A DNA stretch of 6,043 nt from Acidobacteriota bacterium (GTDB lineage Bacteria > Acidobacteriota > Terriglobia > Terriglobales > Acidobacteriaceae): assembly GCA_021810175.1 (NCBI GenBank), contig JAJZJJ010000205.1, positions 1 through 6,043 of the forward strand. Direction: 5' to 3'. The position numbers were made by a program, and so were the translations under genes. The notes under the pieces are model-generated. The model did not search any database. It was not told the origin of the DNA and saw only the letters and a list, made by a program, of their open reading frames with translations. The number at the start of each line of letters is the position of its first letter. The stretch's first letter is position 1. Positions 1-5,450 of this stretch are shown in pieces.

Positions 1-110
1 GAGCGCAGCGAAGCGACCCGCATCCCATCCCCCATTGACTACCCAGTAAACACACCGCTAACCCCAGCAGAATCATATGCAACCCAGAAAAACACCCCAG
101 GGGGCACCCA
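1..110. other. gene-free flank downstream of the GT2 gene
   Basis: No credible gene is seen here. The first bases hold three imperfect pentamers of the form nAGCG (GAGCG, CAGCG, AAGCG, positions 1-15). The rest is C-rich on the plus strand and contains a weak terminator-like element just beyond the GT2 stop codon. The plus frame that is open from base 1 runs on antisense to the GT2 gene and shows no recognisable protein. Confidence 0.5.
88..107 (-). terminator. possible weak Rho-independent terminator of the GT4-GT2 operon
   Basis: On the minus strand, starting a few bases after the TAG stop of the GT2 gene, GCCCCCTGGGG is followed by TG and five T residues. The C and G runs can form only a short stem (three G-C pairs plus flanking wobble pairs, four-base loop). 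The position and T-run fit a terminator, but the stem is weak, so read-through or Rho dependence is equally possible. Confidence 0.25.
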
Positions 111-1133
111 CTACCACGGCCTCGGAGGCGACACTCGGCCGCCCTGCGTCTCCCGCCACGCATCCCGCATCAGCGCTGTCATCGTCGCAAATTGCGCCGC
201 CCGCGCCCGCCGCTCCGGCAAGCTGCTCTTGGCGTTCCGCAGCCGGATCGCCATGTTGTGAATCTGCTCCATCAGCATGGCCATCGCCGCCTGCACTCCA
301 TGGTGCTTCCGGTAGTAGAGCAGCGTGCTCCGCATCCGCCACTGCACCACCTGCGCCTCGCGTGAGGCGTACTCCAGTTCCCGCACCGTCCGCGCCGACT
401 CGCCGCAGACATGTGTCACCGCAATCTCCGGCCAGTACCACACCTTCCACCCGCCGGCCCGCAGCCGCCGGCACAGATCCACTTCCTCGTAATAGAGGAA
501 GAATCGCTCGTCGAACAGGCCCACCTCCCGCAGCGCCTGCGGCCGCAGAATCATGAACGCTCCCGGCACCCAGTCCGTCTCCGCCGCATCCGCCGGATCG
601 GCCCACGTCCGCTGCGCCCGCCCGAAAAACCGCGACTTCGGAAACGTCCCCGCCAGCCCTGTCGCCACCAGCGCATCGTCCACCAGCGAGTGGAAGCGCC
701 GCGCCGACGGCTGGTCCCGCCCGTCCGGATACGTCAGCCTCGCTCCGCCGCAGCCCACCCCCGGAGCTGCATCCATCAGCCGCAGCGCCAGAAAAAACGC
801 CCCCGCCTGCGGAAACGCGTCCGAGTTCAGCAGGATCGCGTACCGCGCCCGGCCCTCCTCCAGAATCGTCCGCAGCGCCACATTGTTCGCCGCTCCAAAT
901 CCCAGATTCACCGCGCTCCGCGTCAGCCGCACCGCCGGAAATTCCCGCTCCACCATCTCCGGCGACCCGTCCTGCGAGGCGTTGTCCACCACATGCACCT
1001 CGACCGCCGCCCCCGCCATCTGCCCAATCTCCTCGTACACCGACTGCAGGCAGTCGTGCAGCATCGCGCAGGTGTTGAACGAGACGATCACCACTGCGGC
1101 CGCCAGCGGCGACGTCCTCCGGGCCTCCGTCAC
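111..1133 (-). CDS. family 2 glycosyltransferase, rhamnosyltransferase (WbbL)-like
   Basis: A 340-residue cytoplasmic enzyme predicted to transfer a sugar, possibly rhamnose, from a nucleotide sugar to a growing surface-polysaccharide unit. The GT-A fold motifs appear in order: first strand VVIVSFN (14-20), VVDNAS (48-53) for nucleotide binding, NLGFGAANN (76-84), LLNSDA (101-106) at the metal/diphosphate-binding place of the DxD motif, WVPGAFMILR (188-197), and FDERFFLYYEEVDLCRR (207-223), followed by His241. This set is typical of the WbbL/RfbF group of GT2; the length is usual. The reading frame stays open upstream to 1361, but that extension is Gly/Ala/Arg-rich shadow sequence over the neighbouring gene. 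The GTG at 1133 is preferred because it overlaps the GT4 stop as GTGA and has a strong Shine-Dalgarno seven bases upstream. Sugar and acceptor specificity cannot be read from the sequence. Confidence 0.93.
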   Translation of the reverse strand: MTEARRTSPLAAAVVIVSFNTCAMLHDCLQSVYEEIGQMAGAAVEVHVVDNASQDGSPEMVEREFPAVRLTRSAVNLGFGAANNVALRTILEEGRARYAILLNSDAFPQAGAFFLALRLMDAAPGVGCGGARLTYPDGRDQPSARRFHSLVDDALVATGLAGTFPKSRFFGRAQRTWADPADAAETDWVPGAFMILRPQALREVGLFDERFFLYYEEVDLCRRLRAGGWKVWYWPEIAVTHVCGESARTVRELEYASREAQVVQWRMRSTLLYYRKHHGVQAAMAMLMEQIHNMAIRLRNAKSSLPERRARAAQFATMTALMRDAWRETQGGRVSPPRPW

Positions 1134-2506
1134 AGCGCCGCCTCCCTCCGCAGCGCCCGGTCCAGAATCTCCGCCAGCCGCGGCAAATTGATGTCCAGGT
1201 TGAACTCCTCCAGAACCCGCCGCCGCCCCGCCGCGCCCAGCTCCCGGCGAAGCTCCGCATCGGCAGCCAGCGCGCCCAGCGCCTCCGCCAGCCCCTCCGC
1301 GTCGCCCGGCCGCACCAGCATCCCGTCCTCCCCCGATCGAATCAGCTCCGGAATCCCGCACGCCGTCGTCGAAATCGACGGCAATCCTTCAGCCATCGCC
1401 TCCATCAACGCCACCGGAATCCCCTCCGCAAAACTCGGCAGCGCAAATATGTCCGCCGTCCGCAGCAGCTCCAGCGTCGCCGGATGCGACTGCGCTCCCG
1501 CAAACGTCACCGGCAGCTCGTATCGCCTCGCCATCGCCTCCAGCGCCGCCGCGTCCACCCCGGTTCCCACCAGCGTCAGCCGCAGCCGCACTCCGCGCTC
1601 CTTCAGCAGCCGCAGCGCCTCCAGCAAAACCCGCTGCCCCTTGTCGCGGATCAGCCGCCCCACGCACACCACATGCAGCGGTTCACCCTCCCTGGCGCTC
1701 TCCCGCACCGGCTCCGGAAAATTCTCCCGCACCGGCTCCGGAAAATTCTTCGGATCGATCCCCAGATGGCACGCAAAAATCCGCTCCCACCGCTCCGGAG
1801 CCATCGCCCGCATCGAATTCCACTTCCCAAACTCCGAAATGCACCGGACAAACGTCACCGTCGAAAGCTTCTCCTCCAGACGGTACGCCCGCAGATCGAA
1901 ATACTCGTCCGGACCATGCAGCGTCAGCGACCACGGCACCCGCCACGCCCCGCTCGTCAGGCACCCAACATCCGCCACCGCGCCGCCAAAATGGACATGC
2001 AGATGCCCCAGCCGTTTCCGCCGCATCCAGTCGCCCACCAGCAGCGCCTCAGCCAGATACGCCAGGTTCATCGGCACGCGTGCCACTTCGGAACCAACCA
2101 GCCGCAGCGCCGCCGCCAGCCCTCGCGCCGCTACCCACGGATGCCGCACCGCAATCCACGCCACCCGCAGCCCCGTCCGCACCAGCCGAACCTTCAGATA
2201 TTCGGTCGTCTCCGCTTCCGCAGCTTCCGCCGCCGGCAGCTCCGCCGCCCGCCGGTCGGAGGCATTGATCGAAGCCGTCTCGATCGCAAACCCCAGCCGC
2301 CGCAGTCCCAGCACTTCCGCCAAAAAGAAGGTGTGCGACACCGCCGGATACTGGCTCATCAGCACGCCCAGCCGCACGCCGGCGCGAGCCGTCTCCTCCG
2401 TCGCCGCACTCAAGTTCTCCGCCTCTTCCGCCACCACTGTCACGTCTGCGCTCGATCTCCGGCTCAATTCATCCCTTGCGGAAACACTCCTCCGCCGCAA
2501 GCTCAC
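1130..2506 (-). CDS. family 4 glycosyltransferase (WcaL/AmsK-like, GT-B fold)
   Basis: A 458-residue retaining glycosyltransferase, probably acting in the cytoplasm in exopolysaccharide assembly. The N-terminal Rossmann domain begins at about residue 43 (VRLGVLMSQYPAVSHTF) and carries HVHFG (170-174) and LHGPDEYF with His197. The C-terminal domain begins at LHVVCVGRL (277-285), with Arg284 and Lys289 placed to bind the donor diphosphate. FAEGIPVALMEAMAEG supplies the E-x7-E motif (Glu361, Glu369) typical of GT4. Residues 254-269 carry the same eight-residue unit twice (NFPEPVRE) in the hinge between the domains. The GTG at 2506 is the first start after an in-frame TGA at 2518-2516, but no clear ribosome site precedes it. 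About 42 residues before the fold are polar and unlike the family, so a later start is possible, for example TTG at 2467 with AAGG six bases upstream. It is the first gene of a two-gene operon, overlapping the GT2 by four bases. Confidence 0.92.
   Translation of the reverse strand: MSLRRRSVSARDELSRRSSADVTVVAEEAENLSAATEETARAGVRLGVLMSQYPAVSHTFFLAEVLGLRRLGFAIETASINASDRRAAELPAAEAAEAETTEYLKVRLVRTGLRVAWIAVRHPWVAARGLAAALRLVGSEVARVPMNLAYLAEALLVGDWMRRKRLGHLHVHFGGAVADVGCLTSGAWRVPWSLTLHGPDEYFDLRAYRLEEKLSTVTFVRCISEFGKWNSMRAMAPERWERIFACHLGIDPKNFPEPVRENFPEPVRESAREGEPLHVVCVGRLIRDKGQRVLLEALRLLKERGVRLRLTLVGTGVDAAALEAMARRYELPVTFAGAQSHPATLELLRTADIFALPSFAEGIPVALMEAMAEGLPSISTTACGIPELIRSGEDGMLVRPGDAEGLAEALGALAADAELRRELGAAGRRRVLEEFNLDINLPRLAEILDRALRREAAL
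1141..1149 (-). promoter_or_regulatory. Shine-Dalgarno that fixes the GT2 start
   Basis: On the minus strand GGAGGGAGG lies seven bases before the GTG at 1133-1131. It sits inside the last codons of the GT4 gene. With the GTGA stop/start overlap it indicates translational coupling, and it rules out the longer upstream reading of the GT2 frame. Confidence 0.75.
1699..1749 (-). repeat. exact 24-base tandem duplication inside the GT4 gene
   Basis: The 24-base unit at 1700-1723 is repeated without mismatch at 1724-1747, and the identity runs one base before and two bases beyond. It is a multiple of three, so the frame is kept and the protein reads NFPEPVRE twice. It falls in the linker between the two Rossmann domains, where added length is likely to be tolerated. 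Perfect identity suggests a recent slippage or duplication event, or a sequence that varies in copy number between strains. Confidence 0.97.
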
Positions 2507-2573
2507 TGTGCAAGGTCAACATTATGATGAGTCAGTCTGAGGAAAACGGAGTGTGCCGGTATTATAAACAGCG
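2507..2573. promoter_or_regulatory. divergent promoter region between the GT4 operon and the lipoprotein gene
   Basis: These 67 bases separate two outward-facing genes and are visibly richer in A/T than the genes. On the minus strand a perfect TATAAT occurs at 2566-2561, which would give the GT4 gene a leader of roughly 45-50 bases. On the plus strand TATTAT lies at 2560-2565, sharing the same core, with only a weak -35-like CTGAGG 17 bases upstream (2537-2542). A second minus-strand candidate is CATAAT at 2526-2521. None has a good -35. Transcription start points are inferred from spacing only. Confidence 0.45.
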
Positions 2574-4967
2574 ATGCCGCCCAGCCTGTTTGCCTCTGGT
2601 CGCCGTGCCGTCCTGCGCCGGCACACGTTTGGAGTCCTTCTCCTCGCGGCTTCTGCCGCCATGCTCCTTCAGGGTTGCGCCTCTTCGGTTCGGGCATCCG
2701 CACCGCACCACGGCCCCTGGAAAATCGTCCTCACCTCGCGCATTCTTCACCCTCACGTCCGCCGCTACGGCATCAACCTCGGCGGCCAGACCTTCTACGA
2801 CTCCGGCCAGATGATGCGCAATCTCGTCTTCCGCAATCCCGGTTTCGAAGGCCTCCACTACCGCAGCATTCTGCGCTGCGCTCAGGTCACCCCAACCTCC
2901 TGCACCACCAGCAATCCCGATGCCGCCTGGTCAGCCGGCTTCTGGAACGGCGCGACCGTCCGCGCCCTCAACGCTTCCGCAGCCAGCCACGTCGCCTCCA
3001 CCATTCCTTCTTCACAACACCCTCGTCGCGGCGCAATTCTGGATTTCAACCAGCCGATGCAGCTCCATCCCGGCGAATTCATCGTTGCCGAGAAGGACTT
3101 TCCCGGCGATCCGACCGGCGGCTGGTGGACGAGCAGCTACGGCGGAGCCACCTTTACCGCTGACCGGACGGACCTCTCGCCCGATACCCCAGGCCATCAG
3201 GCGCTCCGCATCGACGCCTCCAAACCGGGCCAGTCCGCCACTCTGAACTCCTGGTTCGACTCCACTCCGGACCACACCTTCATCCTTCTCCACGGAAGCT
3301 ACCGCGTCACCTTCCGGGCAAAGGACCTCGGCAGCCATCCTCGACCCGCCGTCCTCGAAGTCTCCGTCACTCGCGGCGGATATCCGCCATATCTGGACGC
3401 CAAAGTCCCGCTCACGCGCCGCTGGAAGAACTACACCCTGCATTTTTCCGCCAGCGAACAGCACATCACGCCCGCCAACGCCGGCCTTTCCTTCCAGATC
3501 TCCGGAGCCAGCATTCTGCTCGACGACGTCTCCCTCGAAAAGATTTCGTCCGGAAACAGCACAGCCTTCCGCACACCCGTCATCGCCGCTCTTGAGGCTC
3601 TCCATCCAGGCGTCATCCGCTACATGAACTCCTCCGAGATGGGCAGTACTCTCGCCAATGAGCTCCGCCCGCCATTGGCCCGCGAACGCACCGGTTACTC
3701 CGCCTGGTCCACCACCGGCAACGACATTCCCATCGGTCTCGGAGAATTCCTCGCCCTCTGCGAAAAGGTCCACGCCGATCCCTGGATTGTCGTGCCCACC
3801 GCATCCTCCAACGCCGAAGCCGCTGGCCTCATTCAGTACCTCGCTGGCCCGATAACCTCGCCCTGGGGACATTTCCGCCTGCTCGTCCACCATCCGGCGC
3901 CCTGGACCAGCTCCTTCAACCGCATCCACCTCGAATTCGGCAACGAGGTATGGAACTCCACCTTCGCCGGCGAATCCATCTCCAGCGCCGCCGCGGAAGG
4001 CGCACGCGCAACCGCCTTCTTCCACGCTCTCCGCTCCGCTCCCGGATTCATCCCCGGAAAATTCGATCTCATTCTCGGTGGCCAGTCCGACTACCCTGCC
4101 CGCAATCTCAGAATCCTGGCCGCGGCCTCCCAGTTCGACAGCTTCGCCATCGCTCCCTACCTCATGCGCAAACTGAGCGACGTCTCCACGCCCCAGGCCG
4201 AGTTCGCTCCGCTGCTCGCCGAACCGGAAGCCATGGAGCTTCCCGGCGGCCAGGTGTTTGCCGCCGCCAAAGCCGCTGCCGGCAAACACGTCGCCCTGGA
4301 CGTCTACGAAGTCAACCTGCACACCACCGACGGCGCCGCCCCACAGAGCGCCCTCGACGGATTCGCCTCCTCCCAGGCCGCAGGCATCGCCCTCGCCGAG
4401 CACCTGCTCCGCATGACCCGCGACGCCGGCGTGCAAAACTCCCTCGTCTTCAGCCTTCCCCAGTACGACTACCGCCGCTCCGACGGCAAAACCGTCGACC
4501 TCTGGGGAGCTGTGGTGGACATGGGGGTCACCAATCGTCGCCGCCCCCAGTTCCTCGCCACGGCACTCGCCAACAGAGCACTCGGACCGGGTCCATCCAG
4601 CGAACTACAGGCGAGCATTGCGGCCGGCGGTCCCACTCTCTCCGTCCACAGCATCAACGACTCCATCTCTCTGCCGGATGCGCACCTGCTGGACGCCTTC
4701 AGCTTTTCCGCTCCCGGGCGGCACTCCCTCGTTCTGATGAACCTCGACCTGCGTGCTGCCCATTCTGTTGTGCTCACCGGGCCAGCCGCCCCAATTCCAG
4801 GAACCCGGCTCCATCTCCGCCGGCTGGTCGCCACATCCCCTTCCGCCACCAACGAGCAGTCGAACCAGGTCCGCATCCTCGATCCCAGCCCCATGGTTGC
4901 CGGATCGGTTATTGCCTTACCCCCACTCTCGATGACGGTCATCAACTGGCGCTCCAATCACCCGTAA
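2574..4967 (+). CDS. secreted lipoprotein, GH51 alpha-L-arabinofuranosidase-like glycoside hydrolase with inserted carbohydrate-binding domain
   Basis: This 797-residue protein has a lipoprotein signal: basic start (GRRAVLRRH), hydrophobic stretch VLLLAASAAMLL, then lipobox LQGC with Cys35; +2 is Ala, so export and membrane anchoring are likely. YGINLGGQTFYDSGQMMRN (65-83) followed by RNPGFEG resembles the opening of GH51 catalytic domains. Residues about 165-323 look like a CBM4/9 beta-sandwich, ending LLDDVSLEK. The barrel then resumes: GLGEFLALCEKVHADPWIVV (388-407), EFGNEVWN with Glu458 as likely acid/base, and DVYEVNLH with Glu579 as likely nucleophile. A C-terminal beta-sandwich (about 675-793) ends PPLSMTVINW, as in GH51. 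The usual barrel motif R-F/W-P-G-G is replaced by RYMNSSEMG (349-357), so substrate or activity may differ. No clear Shine-Dalgarno precedes the ATG. Its place in a polysaccharide locus suggests it trims the exported polymer (inference); arabinofuranosidase activity is not established. Confidence 0.85.
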   Translation: MPPSLFASGRRAVLRRHTFGVLLLAASAAMLLQGCASSVRASAPHHGPWKIVLTSRILHPHVRRYGINLGGQTFYDSGQMMRNLVFRNPGFEGLHYRSILRCAQVTPTSCTTSNPDAAWSAGFWNGATVRALNASAASHVASTIPSSQHPRRGAILDFNQPMQLHPGEFIVAEKDFPGDPTGGWWTSSYGGATFTADRTDLSPDTPGHQALRIDASKPGQSATLNSWFDSTPDHTFILLHGSYRVTFRAKDLGSHPRPAVLEVSVTRGGYPPYLDAKVPLTRRWKNYTLHFSASEQHITPANAGLSFQISGASILLDDVSLEKISSGNSTAFRTPVIAALEALHPGVIRYMNSSEMGSTLANELRPPLARERTGYSAWSTTGNDIPIGLGEFLALCEKVHADPWIVVPTASSNAEAAGLIQYLAGPITSPWGHFRLLVHHPAPWTSSFNRIHLEFGNEVWNSTFAGESISSAAAEGARATAFFHALRSAPGFIPGKFDLILGGQSDYPARNLRILAAASQFDSFAIAPYLMRKLSDVSTPQAEFAPLLAEPEAMELPGGQVFAAAKAAAGKHVALDVYEVNLHTTDGAAPQSALDGFASSQAAGIALAEHLLRMTRDAGVQNSLVFSLPQYDYRRSDGKTVDLWGAVVDMGVTNRRRPQFLATALANRALGPGPSSELQASIAAGGPTLSVHSINDSISLPDAHLLDAFSFSAPGRHSLVLMNLDLRAAHSVVLTGPAAPIPGTRLHLRRLVATSPSATNEQSNQVRILDPSPMVAGSVIALPPLSMTVINWRSNHP

Positions 4968-5009
4968 GTTCGCTACGCCTCCCGCCAAAGTAACTTACCC
5001 GATGACTCC

Positions 5010-5032
5010 AGGCACCCACCAGGTACCTTTTT
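5010..5032 (+). terminator. probable Rho-independent terminator of the lipoprotein gene
   Basis: Beginning 42 bases after the TAA stop, AGGCACC and GGTACCT form a seven-pair stem with one central mismatch around the loop CACCA. Five T residues (5028-5032) complete the element, the first of them also closing the stem. Position and orientation fit termination of the lipoprotein transcript; the mismatch makes it a moderate one. Confidence 0.42.
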
Positions 5033-5072
5033 CACCCCGTTTCGCTCACCTCCCGGACTCATCATCCCTCCC

Positions 5073-5157
5073 GTAATGGCCAGAAGGCAGTAGGGATATC
5101 CCCCGTCTGGGGTCATCGCCTACCCGGTTCGTAATTCAATCAGTCATTACCATTGAA
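5073..5157 (+). promoter_or_regulatory. nested inverted repeats, possible structured RNA leader
   Basis: A central hairpin spans 5090-5123: GTAGGGAT pairs with ATC-G-CCTAC (one bulge), then after a small internal loop CCCC pairs with GGGG around the tetraloop GTCT. GTAATG (5073-5078) can pair with CATTAC (5145-5150) and enclose that hairpin. TTCAAT (5135-5140) can instead pair with ATTGAA (5152-5157), placing CATTAC in a loop. The two outer pairings cannot nest; they would be alternatives or a pseudoknot. It does not match the c-di-GMP-I riboswitch or any other leader I know. Direction is assumed from the wecG-like gene downstream. Confidence 0.4.
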
Positions 5158-5176
5158 ATCCATAAATCAGCACTAT

Positions 5177-5205
5177 CCGGGGAAGTTTTCTTCCACGCCT
5201 CCCGG
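5177..5205 (+). repeat. hairpin-forming inverted repeat
   Basis: GGAAG (5181-5185) and CTTCC (5190-5194) form a perfect five-pair stem around TTTT. The flanking CCGG at 5177-5180 can also pair with CCGG at 5202-5205, across a seven-base one-sided loop. It lies in the same gene-free region before the wecG-like gene. Function is unknown; it could be part of an RNA leader or a protein-binding site. Confidence 0.4.
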
Positions 5206-5258
5206 CTATTCTGCATTCACTTGCTGGACATCTCCCGATACTGGCAAGCACGGCCCAG

Positions 5259-5309
5259 GAATCGAACCACCGGAAAACAGGTTGAAAAGTTGGTATACGC
5301 GTTCGATTC
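5259..5309 (+). repeat. 9-base perfect inverted repeat, GAATCGAAC / GTTCGATTC
   Basis: GAATCGAAC at 5259-5267 is matched by its exact reverse complement at 5301-5309, with 33 bases between. AACAG inside that spacer (5276-5280) could also pair with CTGTT just outside it (5309-5313), overlapping by one base, which would give a pseudoknot-like or switching arrangement. Both arms carry TTCGATT, a T-loop-like heptamer, but neither is flanked by a proper T-stem. Confidence 0.5.
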
Positions 5310-5450
5310 TGTTCAGCTTTTGTTTTTTGCAGTGCGCCATGGTTCCGGTTGTGAGACGCGTTGTTGATTCGCCCCTCCGGTCTGGCAATTTTGTTCGACA
5401 GGGTCTCCGTTAAACACGGACCTCTGACAAGGAAAGCGAGCACCGGATCA

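Larger units (their letters stand above)
4968..5450. other. 483-base gene-free region: terminator plus structured leader of the wecG-like gene
   Basis: No credible gene lies here on either strand. The short frames present (plus 5153-5413, minus 5147-5443) have no family resemblance, no good ribosome site and base use unlike the neighbouring genes. The left end holds a terminator-like hairpin. The rest carries several inverted repeats, listed separately. I see no convincing sigma-70 or sigma-54 promoter; TTGAAA at 5282-5287 with GATTCT 17 bases on is the best weak candidate. A hairpin-like GGTCTCCG/CGGACC lies at 5402-5421, just before the next gene. Confidence 0.6.

Noticed and set aside
1134..1361. 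Longer N-terminus for the GT2 protein starting at 1361
   Set aside because: The added 76 residues are low-complexity Gly/Ala/Arg and overlap the GT4 coding sequence. The GTG at 1133 has a good ribosome site and begins just before the first fold strand.
411..2540. A 709-codon open frame on the plus strand across the two glycosyltransferase genes
   Set aside because: Its product is dominated by Arg, Ser, Pro and Ala with no recognisable motif, and it lies antisense to two genes with clear family motifs. High-GC codon use leaves such antisense frames free of stops.
3012..4436. A 474-codon open frame on the minus strand inside the lipoprotein gene
   Set aside because: It is Gly/Glu/Ala-rich and featureless, antisense to convincing GH51-like coding sequence. 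It is a shadow.
5240..5275. tRNA 3' half on the minus strand (GGTTCGATTCC ending near TTGCCA)
   Set aside because: The T-stem does not pair beyond two bases, no matching acceptor strand lies about 70 bases upstream, and no anticodon arm is visible. It is at best a remnant, more likely chance.
5370..5400. Sigma-54 promoter (TGGCAATTTTGTTCG) before the wecG-like gene
   Set aside because: The -24 part is fair, but the -12 element reads TTCG rather than TTGC at the required spacing.
5153..5413. An 86-codon plus-strand frame and a 98-codon minus-strand frame (5147-5443) in the gap
   Set aside because: They overlap each other on opposite strands, lack ribosome sites and family resemblance, and have base use unlike the real genes nearby.
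4968..5450. c-di-GMP-I (GEMM) riboswitch
   Set aside because: A likely idea for a polysaccharide leader, but the conserved purine-rich core and tetraloop receptor sequences are not present.
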